Assembly (NCBI GenBank): GCA_025360565.1
Contig: JANYBY010000194.1
Location: 1-16,529 of the forward strand
Reading direction: 5' to 3'
DNA: 16,529 nucleotides
From: Bacteroidota bacterium
GTDB lineage: Bacteria; Bacteroidota; Bacteroidia; B-17B0; Aurantibacillaceae
Made by a program: the position numbers and the translations under genes. The stretch's first letter is position 1. Every line of letters begins with the position of its first letter. The notes beneath the pieces are model-generated. The model was not told the DNA's origin. It made no database searches and worked only from the letters and a program-made list of their open reading frames with translations. Below, one piece after another: positions 1-7,254 of the stretch.

Positions 1-1478
1 TGATTAAAAATAAAATATTCTTTCCCAATGTCCTGAAAAATGGCTTCACTTTGAATAAAAGCGTCCTGAATACGCTTTGCATAATCAATACTTTGGGTAA
101 TGAGGGTGTTTTTATATTCAATTTCGGTTTTTTGAGTTTCAGTTACCTGTTGTTGCTCTTCAATAATGTTTTTTTGTTTTTGCGTTAATTTGTAACGGTT
201 ATAATAAAACAATACAAACAAAGCAATTAAAATAATTACCCCGATCAATACCGTGCGTAAAACAGATTGCTGTTTTATTTTCGTATTGCTTAAGCTTTGT
301 TCGTGAACATTTTTTAAACTGTCGGCAACAAATTTTTTATCAAATTGGAATTTAAGTTCGCTTTTAATAGTGGCGCTCTTTGTTTCGAGATTGACCAAGC
401 TGTCGCGCATTTGTACAAATAATTCATGCATTCGCAGGGCCCTTGGCGTGTTGTTTTGTAATTTGTATATTCGGTATAATAATTCAGCGGCGTTCCTGAT
501 ATCTTTCGGGTAGCCGATTTGTTGGCTCAGAGATAAACTTTTTTCACCGTATTCTTCGGCTTTTTTATAATTTTTAATATCAAGATAAATATTGCCCAGT
601 GCAACATAAGTGTAAGACAGGCCCTGCTTATCCTCCAAATACCCGATTATTGTTAAACACTTATTGTAATTGGCAATGGCGCTGTCGGTTTGCCCTTTTG
701 AATAATAGATGGCCGCTATGCCGTACAACGCATTTGGTATATAATCCTTATCGCCTATTTGCTCTTCTATTCTTACGCACTCATTAAAATAATAAAGTGA
801 TGAATCAATATTGCCCATTTTATTATAAACTCCACCAATATTTAGCAGCGCACGTGCCTGGCTTCTTTTATCATTGAGCTCTTCACAAATTTTTAAACTC
901 TGTGTATAATAACTTAAGGTTTTTACTTTTTGCCCCTGGTCGCCGTAAACCAAACCAATATTACATAAAGTTAAAGCTTCACTTCTTTTATCTTTTATTT
1001 TTTGCTGCAAAGCCAAGCAACGGTTGTAATAATTAAGCGCTTCTGTAACTTTACCTTGCTTATAATAAATTGCCCCTAAATTATTTGAAACAAGAATAAT
1101 TCCGATTGTATCTAACGTTTGCTCTCTTAATGAAAGCGTTTTACTGTAATACTCCAACGCCCTAGTGCTATTGCCTTTTAAGCGATTATAAAAGCCCAGG
1201 TCGTTGTAGGCACTGCCGAGATGATTTAAAAATAAATTTCGGTATTTATTGGAGAGTTTATTGTTTTGTAAAAGTTTTTGCGCAAGATCAACTGCTGTTT
1301 GCGCGTATTTTGGAATATCGTTCTCATCACACTCGTTGCTTAAATAAACATTCAATCTTAAAATAACCGAATCGCGGGTTTCTTTTTTTAAGAGTTTGGT
1401 CAGAGAATCAACGTTACTTATCTGGGCAACAGATCCAAAACAAAAAAAAGAAAAAAGAAGAAGGCAGATCTTTTTCAA
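1..1478 (-). CDS. TPR sensor protein, probable SpoIIE/PP2C-type phosphatase (3' end outside window)
   Basis: I translated this minus-strand reading frame by hand. It is open from a TTG at 1478 to the left edge, giving 492 codons with the C-terminus missing. It starts MKKICLLLFSFFCFGSVAQ, a clear signal peptide. Residues about 60-390 are TPR-type helical repeats, with recurring patterns such as LGAIYYKQGKVTEALNYYN and YYSKGQTDSAIANYNKC. One membrane segment lies at about 405-427 (VLIGVIILIALFVLFYY), followed by a charged coiled coil. Residues 459-473 read ITQSIDYAKRIQDAF, and EYFIF follows near the edge. In Bacteroidota this linker typically precedes a SpoIIE/PP2C phosphatase domain; that domain itself is off-window, so the enzymatic call is inference. 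TTG is the only good start: an in-frame stop lies a short way upstream and no ATG fits. The gene begins 4 nt after a SiaC-family gene, which fits a SiaA-like phosphatase role. Alternative: a TPR histidine kinase. Confidence 0.75.
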   Translation of the reverse strand, partial: MKKICLLLFSFFCFGSVAQISNVDSLTKLLKKETRDSVILRLNVYLSNECDENDIPKYAQTAVDLAQKLLQNNKLSNKYRNLFLNHLGSAYNDLGFYNRLKGNSTRALEYYSKTLSLREQTLDTIGIILVSNNLGAIYYKQGKVTEALNYYNRCLALQQKIKDKRSEALTLCNIGLVYGDQGQKVKTLSYYTQSLKICEELNDKRSQARALLNIGGVYNKMGNIDSSLYYFNECVRIEEQIGDKDYIPNALYGIAAIYYSKGQTDSAIANYNKCLTIIGYLEDKQGLSYTYVALGNIYLDIKNYKKAEEYGEKSLSLSQQIGYPKDIRNAAELLYRIYKLQNNTPRALRMHELFVQMRDSLVNLETKSATIKSELKFQFDKKFVADSLKNVHEQSLSNTKIKQQSVLRTVLIGVIILIALFVLFYYNRYKLTQKQKNIIEEQQQVTETQKTEIEYKNTLITQSIDYAKRIQDAFIQSEAIFQDIGKEYFIFN

Positions 1479-1482
1479 GCGC

Positions 1483-1887
1483 TTATGATTTAATTTCTTC
1501 GGTAATAACCGAAAAAGGGATCGTTAGTAGTTTTTGATATTCTTCTCCGGTTTCTTTCATATCCACATCGCCCTTCTTAAAATACCAATTTACTTCAATA
1601 TTTTTGCTTTTGGTATTTATTTGCTGAAGAAGTTTAAAAATATCGAACAAGATCTTTACCGAAACAGAATTAATATATTCGAAATTAAAATTAAAGATCA
1701 TTGGCTTTAATTCCTCAGTGTTTTTATCAACCCAAGCCTCCAGATCGCTCAGCCATTTAATAGCGGGGGCATAAAACGCAACGGCGTTCTCGGGGCGAGA
1801 AGTGCCTCCGATCATAAACAAGTTATTGGTTAGGTCGAATGTGACCGAAGGAGAATTTTTAGTTCCGTTTATTCTTAACGCTTGCAT
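1483..1887 (-). CDS. SiaC family regulatory phosphoprotein (DUF1987)
   Basis: This 134-residue protein matches the SiaC/DUF1987 family. It has the N-terminal pattern LRINGTKNSPSVTFD, the central FNFEYINSVSVKILFDIF segment, and the C-terminal GEEYQKLLTIPFSVI. In Pseudomonas, SiaC is phosphorylated by the kinase SiaB and dephosphorylated by the PP2C phosphatase SiaA; unphosphorylated SiaC activates the diguanylate cyclase SiaD. Here the usual phospho-acceptor position (N-T-S-S type motif) appears to be Ser74 in YINSVS. I chose the ATG at 1887 because it gives the family's short N-terminus. An in-frame TTG at 1908 would add MYIWYWI, which does not resemble the family. The gene lies 21 nt after the 501-aa gene and 4 nt before the TPR sensor, so the three are probably one transcript. 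No SiaB kinase or cyclase is visible in the window. Its output here is unknown. Confidence 0.85.
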   Translation of the reverse strand: MQALRINGTKNSPSVTFDLTNNLFMIGGTSRPENAVAFYAPAIKWLSDLEAWVDKNTEELKPMIFNFNFEYINSVSVKILFDIFKLLQQINTKSKNIEVNWYFKKGDVDMKETGEEYQKLLTIPFSVITEEIKS

Positions 1888-1908
1888 GATCCAATACCAA
1901 ATATACAA

Positions 1909-3414
1909 TTATTGTTGAATAAAAAAATGAGATTTTTTGTCTTCCGCGAGAGCCCATTTGAAAAATGCATCTTCCAAAAATATACGTGTTTCTTTTTTGG
2001 TTTTGTTGAGTTCAAGTTTTGCTTCGAAAAGCTGTTTTACCTTGTGAAACCCGCTGTTTTTGGATGTATGAATAAGCTTTTGCAAAACGTTAACAAGCAG
2101 CCCTTCGAATGTAGGACTTGAGCCGCTCGACTTGTATTTTCTTTTCTCTGAAATTATTCTGTTTTCGAGCAGATCATAGTTAAAAAGTTTATAATGTAGG
2201 ATAAGGTTAGCCATGGAAGCTTTACGGTATATTTCAGAGGTAGGTTTTATCCGAACTTCAGAAATTATTTTTAAGTTCCACTTCAAGGCTTGTTTAAAAC
2301 TGCCTTTGGAAAATAGCCAAGCACTTTGCTGATGATACAGACTCAGAATTAAAGGCAGACTTATTGAAATATTATACGACTTTAATTCGGTTTCGCAATC
2401 ATTTATGATCTGAACAGAATCAACAGCATTTTCTTTTAAATAGCTCGGATTTAATTCGAGTAAAGCTGCGCGGTAAATAATTTGTGCATTTAAGATCTGA
2501 GAAGGAGTTCTTAACTTTTTTAATTTTGCCAAACTGTTCGAAAACCTGATCAGATCACCTTTTTCTAAACGATCAATTAAATAAATTTCGATGCCCTGCA
2601 AAAAAGCGCTGGCATTTTTTCCAAGAAGTTGCGGATACTGAATAAAGAAATCAAGCATTTCTTCGTTTACTTCCTGTTCATTCAGTTTGTCGTATCGTTT
2701 ATCCTCATAACTTTTCTTCAGTGCGTAAAATATAGTTTTTGAACGATTTGAAAGCGCATTTTCGGCCGAATTAAATAATGGTTGCTGAAGGATAAGATCG
2801 TACTTTCGTTTTTCCGATTGGGTGGTCGGAATAAAGATCTTTTTCTCAAGCGTTTTAAAACGCACAAAAGCATGCTGAAATTGTCGGAGATTTAAATACC
2901 GCCGAAACATTTCCTTTTCATATTCCATCTCATCGTTTATCAATTCACTCAACTGATTGTCTTCGGCTGAGGCGATCGAGTTTTTAAGTCGGAGTTCACT
3001 TATTAATAAACTTAATTCGAAAAGCTCTTCCTTACTCGCCACTTTACGGGCTTTTTTTAAATGACTTTCGGCTAATTCGTGCAGGGATTTTGTATAATAT
3101 ATTTCTGCCAGTTTAATATGGCGCAGGGCTACGGATAAAGGATCTTCTTTATCGTAATAATAATAAAGTGCCTTTTGAATGAGCTGCAGTAAATAATATT
3201 TAGCAGAAGCTAAATTTCGTACAAAGGCTTCTTTTTTAAAAACGGAACGTATTTCTTCGTCGCTATATTCAGTTTGATCTCGAACAACATCAAATAAACG
3301 CACATAATTATTTGTTTCACCTATAACATGCCGTTTGGCGAAGATCTTAAAGTAACGCACTTCGGGGCCGCTTAAACTCCTGATCGTGTAATAAAGCTCC
3401 TCGTGTTTTTTCAT
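1909..3414 (-). CDS. Uncharacterised all-helical (TPR-like) protein of a Bacteroidota family
   Basis: This 501-residue protein has no signal peptide and no membrane segment, so it is expected in the cytoplasm. It starts MKKHEELYYTIRSLSGPEVRYFKIFAKRHV. I recall this N-terminus from a family of conserved hypothetical proteins in Bacteroidota, but I know no function for it. The rest is almost entirely amphipathic helices, with TPR-like pairs such as LAEIYYTKSLHELAESHLKKARKVA (about 105-130) and further helix pairs through residue 480. This suggests a protein-protein interaction scaffold. No catalytic motif is seen. It is the first gene of the minus-strand set that continues with the SiaC protein and the TPR sensor. 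It starts with ATG about 42 nt downstream of a good -7 promoter box. Its place in the set suggests a role in the same regulatory switch, but this is inference from position only. Confidence 0.8.
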   Translation of the reverse strand: MKKHEELYYTIRSLSGPEVRYFKIFAKRHVIGETNNYVRLFDVVRDQTEYSDEEIRSVFKKEAFVRNLASAKYYLLQLIQKALYYYYDKEDPLSVALRHIKLAEIYYTKSLHELAESHLKKARKVASKEELFELSLLISELRLKNSIASAEDNQLSELINDEMEYEKEMFRRYLNLRQFQHAFVRFKTLEKKIFIPTTQSEKRKYDLILQQPLFNSAENALSNRSKTIFYALKKSYEDKRYDKLNEQEVNEEMLDFFIQYPQLLGKNASAFLQGIEIYLIDRLEKGDLIRFSNSLAKLKKLRTPSQILNAQIIYRAALLELNPSYLKENAVDSVQIINDCETELKSYNISISLPLILSLYHQQSAWLFSKGSFKQALKWNLKIISEVRIKPTSEIYRKASMANLILHYKLFNYDLLENRIISEKRKYKSSGSSPTFEGLLVNVLQKLIHTSKNSGFHKVKQLFEAKLELNKTKKETRIFLEDAFFKWALAEDKKSHFFIQQ

Positions 3415-3437
3415 TTCAAAAAATATATTGATATTTC

Positions 3438-3451
3438 AGATACCTTATAAT
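3438..3451. repeat. 14-bp direct repeat AGATACCTTATAAT, copy 1
   Basis: AGATACCTTATAAT occurs here and again, identically, at 3525-3538, 87 bp away in the same divergent intergenic region. This copy sits just downstream of the minus-strand -7 box, around the expected transcription start. That position would suit a repressor site, but no regulator is known. Confidence 0.6.
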
Positions 3452-3455
3452 ATAG

Positions 3456-3463
3456 CAAATATA
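3456..3463 (-). promoter_or_regulatory. Putative -7 promoter box for the 501-aa/SiaC/TPR-sensor set
   Basis: The minus strand reads TATATTTG, an exact match to the Bacteroidota -7 consensus TAnnTTTG. It lies 42 nt upstream of the ATG at 3414, which leaves a plausible short leader. No convincing -33 TTTG box is found at the usual spacing, so this is a half-supported promoter. Confidence 0.4.
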
Positions 3464-3524
3464 AATAATTATTATACGCTTTTTACATATAAATAATAAA
3501 ATTTAACGCTAATCTACATGATTT

Positions 3525-3538
3525 AGATACCTTATAAT
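3525..3538. repeat. 14-bp direct repeat AGATACCTTATAAT, copy 2
   Basis: This is the second exact copy of the 14-mer at 3438-3451. It lies about 37 bp upstream of the plus-strand -7 box. The two copies flank the centre of the divergent region. The region is very AT-rich, so chance is not excluded, but an exact 14-mer with a CC core is unlikely to be only compositional. Confidence 0.6.
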
Positions 3539-3574
3539 TATTTTATTTTTATCCCGATAAATTCTTATTTGTAT

Positions 3575-3582
3575 TACTTTTG
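3575..3582 (+). promoter_or_regulatory. Putative -7 promoter box for the T9SS gene pair
   Basis: TACTTTTG matches the Bacteroidota -7 consensus TAnnTTTG exactly, 36 nt before the ATG at 3619. The expected -33 region (about 3550) is T-rich but has no clear TTG. It would drive the beta-helix gene and the gene after it. Confidence 0.4.
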
Positions 3583-3618
3583 AATTAAACTTTACGGATA
3601 AACTTCTATCAAAAAGAC

Positions 3619-5841
3619 ATGAAAAAATTAACTCTATACACACTTATGTTTGCGACGCTCTTTAAGATGCATGCAACAAAATATTATTTGTCGTTAAGCG
3701 GCAACGATGCCAATGCCGGTACAAGCTCGGCTGCGCCATGGCTAACCATTACTAAACTCAATACTGTAACCTATGCTGCAGGCGATTCGGTATTCTTTAA
3801 ATGCGGAGATGTTTTTAGAGGTAACGTAATTGTTAACCAGGGCGGAAATACAGGCGCAAGAGTTGTTTTTACCTCTTATGGCAGCGGTTCAAAGCCAATT
3901 ATTTCGGGCGCGGAGGCGGTATCCAACTGGACATTAAGCGGTCCGGCAACTTATGGCACAATTTATCAGGCTACTTTTACCCAAACGCCTACACAATTTT
4001 TTGCAAATGATAAAGAGCAGGAATTGGCTCGCTTTCCTAATAGCCATCAATACTTAACCCTTAACAGCTCAACCACTACTAACCTATACGATGCTTCTTT
4101 AGTTTCTGTTGGAACTGCAACAATTAATAATTCAAAAATATGTATTCACACACGTCAATGGTGTTGGGAAAAAACAGGCGTGAGCAGCGTAAATAGTAAT
4201 ACAATAACTTTTACCGGTCCGGTTACTTTAAGCGGTTTACCCAATTACGGGTATTTTTTATACGATAACCTTTTGCATTTAGATACTATTAAAGAATGGA
4301 AGTACGATGGCGGAACACAAAAAATAAATTACATTGTGCCGGCAGGTCAAACCCCAACTGTTTTAACCTGCGAGGCTTCAACATACTCAAACGGTATTCA
4401 AATTGGCTCAAACGCCTCGTACATTACAATTACAGGTCTTGCATTTGAAAAACAAACTAACAGCGGGGTTTTAATTTCCGCTTCCACTAACCGCTATATT
4501 AAAATTGATAATTGCAGTTTTGCACGCCAATACAATTATGGTGTAAATGACCACGGAAGATATAATGAAATTTCGAACAGCTATTTTCGCGAAGTGGGCG
4601 GAATCGCCATTTTTGTAAACACAGGTGCACTTAAATCTACCATTCATCATAATACTTTCAGAAGTATTGGTTTGGTAAGAAACGATGGCATCGGACTTCA
4701 AATAAATTCAACCGCCATAATGGATGCGTATGCCGACAGCTGTTACATTCACCATAACGATATTGACAGCGCAGGATATTGCGGCATTTCGGTTGATGGT
4801 GCTTACAATACCATTGAACGTAATGTTGTAAAAAATGCAATGATGTGTAATAATGACGGGGCAGCCTATAAAAGTTTTGGGCCGGCATCCCACCACAACA
4901 GCTATTTAAACAATTTTGCAATTGGAAGTAATGGCGTAACCGAAGGTACTTTTATGCCCGATTTTTTAACGCCAGGAATTTATTTTGATTTTAGCGTGTA
5001 TTCTTGTCAGGTGAAAAATAACACTATTTACAATCACAACGGAAGAGGCATTTTTCAGAATGCAGGTAATTACGGCACCACCATTTCGGGAAATGTAGTA
5101 TATGGCAGCGATGTTTGTATTGATCTGAACGGAACCATAGCGCAAACCGTTGCTATTACAGGTATGACAATTAAAAGAAATTCGCTGTTTGCGTTAAACA
5201 ATACGGCTTATTTAATAAAACAAATCGATGGGGTAAATAATACTTTTAATATGGGGTATATTGATTCTAATTATTTATTTAATCCATATAACGCAGCAAA
5301 AATAGCAGTGCGCTTAACGGGTTCGGTTTCCACCTCCTACAGTTTTGCGGCCTGGCAAGGAACCGGTTTTGATCTTCAATCTAAAAAAAGTTTTGTCAAT
5401 TGGGTATCGCCAACCAATAACTCAACGCTGGTTACCAATATGACGGACAATGTAAACACTTATACATTAAACGGTTTATATTTAGATCTTGACAGCAATA
5501 ATGTTTGTAACAGCGTAATCCTTCAGCCTTACACGTCAAAAGTTTTGATCAACACTTTGCAGACTTGTGTTAGCGGAATACACGAGAATTCGTTTGATGA
5601 AAATATTTTAATTTACCCCAATCCCGCGAGCAATCAGTTATTCATCGAAATAAATTCTACTGATATTCAAATAAATTCCATATCCATTAGCGACGTAACC
5701 GGTAAAGTGATCAAAAGTGAAGTTGTAAATTCGCAAAAGAAAAGTATTTTTACAGGTGATCTTTCAAACGGACTCTATTTAATTTCGTTAACAGATAAAA
5801 CAGGAAACAGGTCAACTAAAAAAATAATAATAAATAATTAA
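3619..5841 (+). CDS. Secreted right-handed beta-helix protein with T9SS C-terminal sorting domain
   Basis: This 740-residue protein has a signal peptide (MKKLTLYTLMFATLFKMHA). The mature start KYYLSLSGNDANAGTSSAAPW is typical of the DUF1565-like/parallel beta-helix family (compare YVSPSGNDSNNGT...PW). Residues about 268-525 contain many short beta-helix rungs rich in Asn and Gly, such as YNEISNSYFREVGG, STIHHNTF, NTIERNVVKNA and TTISGNVVYGS. This is the fold of pectate-lyase-like and other polysaccharide-acting proteins. Residues 663-740 form a type A T9SS sorting domain: YPNPASNQLFIEI, then SDVTGKV, NGLYLISL and a basic end TKKIIINN. It should be exported by Sec, passed through T9SS and anchored at or released from the surface. 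No specific lyase active site could be identified, so the substrate is unknown. The next gene starts 19 nt later and is also T9SS cargo, so the two probably share a transcript. Confidence 0.88.
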   Translation: MKKLTLYTLMFATLFKMHATKYYLSLSGNDANAGTSSAAPWLTITKLNTVTYAAGDSVFFKCGDVFRGNVIVNQGGNTGARVVFTSYGSGSKPIISGAEAVSNWTLSGPATYGTIYQATFTQTPTQFFANDKEQELARFPNSHQYLTLNSSTTTNLYDASLVSVGTATINNSKICIHTRQWCWEKTGVSSVNSNTITFTGPVTLSGLPNYGYFLYDNLLHLDTIKEWKYDGGTQKINYIVPAGQTPTVLTCEASTYSNGIQIGSNASYITITGLAFEKQTNSGVLISASTNRYIKIDNCSFARQYNYGVNDHGRYNEISNSYFREVGGIAIFVNTGALKSTIHHNTFRSIGLVRNDGIGLQINSTAIMDAYADSCYIHHNDIDSAGYCGISVDGAYNTIERNVVKNAMMCNNDGAAYKSFGPASHHNSYLNNFAIGSNGVTEGTFMPDFLTPGIYFDFSVYSCQVKNNTIYNHNGRGIFQNAGNYGTTISGNVVYGSDVCIDLNGTIAQTVAITGMTIKRNSLFALNNTAYLIKQIDGVNNTFNMGYIDSNYLFNPYNAAKIAVRLTGSVSTSYSFAAWQGTGFDLQSKKSFVNWVSPTNNSTLVTNMTDNVNTYTLNGLYLDLDSNNVCNSVILQPYTSKVLINTLQTCVSGIHENSFDENILIYPNPASNQLFIEINSTDIQINSISISDVTGKVIKSEVVNSQKKSIFTGDLSNGLYLISLTDKTGNRSTKKIIINN

Positions 5842-5860
5842 TAAACAAAAAACAAATCCT

Positions 5861-7174
5861 ATGAAAAAAACAATTACAATTGCTTTAATGGCTCTAACGC
5901 TGGGGCTTACGGCCCAAGTGCCAACACCTACCCTTTATTTTACCATCACCTCTCACAACGAGATGACGGCAACCGAGCCTTACGATACGGCTCCGACCTA
6001 CACTTTTTTTAATCAAACGCGTGACACATTGCGTAAAATTGTTGACTTGATCAATTCTAAAAATGCCAAGTACGATCTGCAAACTTGTCAGAAATTTGTG
6101 CTGGGCTCAATTCATTCCGAAAGTGCTGCAACTACTTCAACCGATATTTTGGAGTACGCTTATAAGTTAGGAGGCGCGCCTTACGGAAGCGTTGTGCAAA
6201 TTGACCCGCGTTATAAAACTTCGCCGCCAACATACACTTATAATATGGCCGACGTGGCGCATTTGATCGACAGTACCGGGGCAACGTCCAGTAAAGTAGT
6301 TGGAGGTTTTGTTTACTATAACAGCACGGTTACGCCGGCATCGTCTTACTCAGCATCAAGCGATTGGGTTCCTTATACTACAACTATTAACGGCACATTT
6401 AATAATAATTGGAAGGCAGATGTAATTTGGGGCGCCGGCAGTCTTCCGCCGCATTCACATGATGCCAGTAATTTCGGAACATGGAAACCAAAAAACACGA
6501 ATGACTCTGTTGGATTTTTTTGTCACGATCCTAATCAAACGGTTTGGATACAGGGTAATGGCTGTTCATGGGATCTTGATGCTGTAATTAATATTCAAAC
6601 TATTATTTCTGAAATAAGGGCAGAGTCAACCAAGATCCGCAACGGCACTTATCCGGCAAATAAATTTTATAACGCCACCATGATGATCAATTTTAAAGAT
6701 TTTCAAAGCGTTGGTTTCAGGGCCAAGTTAACACAGATAATTGATTCAATTAACGTGATGAAAGGCCAGGGGAAAATTATTTGGGCCACTATTAACCAAA
6801 AGCAAGCCGCGTTTAATGCCTGGAGCACTGCTAATTCTATCGCGTATTCGGAGTGGCGCTGCGGGCAAACCGTTACGCTTGCTCCTACCTGCGCACCCAC
6901 AGGCATTACCGAATACAATGATATTAAAGATAGTTATTTAAGCATGATGCCAAATCCGGCAATAGATCAATTAACCATTAGCTGGGGCGGACAAATGAAT
7001 GAGAAAACGGTGCTGTATATTTTTGATAACCTTGGGCGAAAAGTGCACGAAGAAAAAATTTTGTATTCTATCACAAAAGTAAATACACAGAGTTACAACT
7101 CCGGAATTTATACCGTGATCATCGCGAACGACGCCGGTCAATCGCGGCCACAGAAATTGATCATTAGCAAATAG
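5861..7174 (+). CDS. Secreted T9SS cargo protein with an unrecognised central domain
   Basis: This 437-residue protein has a signal peptide (MKKTITIALMALTLGLTAQ) and a T9SS type A sorting domain at about 360-437: MMPNPAIDQLTISW, then FDNLGRKV, NSGIYTVII and a basic end PQKLIISK. I do not recognise the central domain (about 23-345). It begins with a hydrophobic strand ending in SHNEM (31-35), then LGSIHSES (81-88), VVQIDPRYK, VVGGFVYY, PPHSHDAS (196-203), VWIQGNGCSWD, and IIWATINQKQAAFNAW (306-321). The alternation of strands and helices, with His/Asp/Glu at strand ends, resembles a TIM-barrel-like hydrolase such as a polysaccharide deacetylase-type fold. That is a guess from pattern, not a family match. 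It follows the beta-helix gene by 19 nt and is closed by a strong terminator, so the pair may act on the same extracellular glycan. Confidence 0.8.
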   Translation: MKKTITIALMALTLGLTAQVPTPTLYFTITSHNEMTATEPYDTAPTYTFFNQTRDTLRKIVDLINSKNAKYDLQTCQKFVLGSIHSESAATTSTDILEYAYKLGGAPYGSVVQIDPRYKTSPPTYTYNMADVAHLIDSTGATSSKVVGGFVYYNSTVTPASSYSASSDWVPYTTTINGTFNNNWKADVIWGAGSLPPHSHDASNFGTWKPKNTNDSVGFFCHDPNQTVWIQGNGCSWDLDAVINIQTIISEIRAESTKIRNGTYPANKFYNATMMINFKDFQSVGFRAKLTQIIDSINVMKGQGKIIWATINQKQAAFNAWSTANSIAYSEWRCGQTVTLAPTCAPTGITEYNDIKDSYLSMMPNPAIDQLTISWGGQMNEKTVLYIFDNLGRKVHEEKILYSITKVNTQSYNSGIYTVIIANDAGQSRPQKLIISK

Positions 7175-7192
7175 CCCTTTTTTACCTTATAT

Positions 7193-7226
7193 AAAGTCCG
7201 TTAATTAAATTTAACGGACTTTTTTT
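7193..7226 (+). terminator. Rho-independent terminator after the T9SS gene pair
   Basis: AAAGTCCGTTAA (7193-7204) pairs perfectly with TTAACGGACTTT (7211-7222) around a 6-nt loop, and a run of seven T follows (7220-7226). It starts 18 nt after the stop of the upstream gene and ends 28 nt before kbl. It therefore closes the T9SS pair and implies that kbl has its own promoter. Confidence 0.88.
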
Positions 7227-7254
7227 ATTAATTTCAACCAATAATTAAAATACT

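Noticed and set aside
1888..1908. Extended TTG start for the SiaC-family protein (adds MYIWYWI)
   Set aside because: The ATG at 1887 gives the family-like N-terminus; the added residues are bulky aromatic and unlike the family.
1882..2121. Plus-strand open frame of 79 codons
   Set aside because: It is antisense to the 501-aa gene and the start of the SiaC gene, with a low-complexity, Phe- and Lys-rich product.
4471..4921. Minus-strand open frames of 62-87 codons inside the beta-helix gene
   Set aside because: They are antisense to a coding region supported over its full length by signal peptide, repeat and T9SS domain. The products have no recognisable features.
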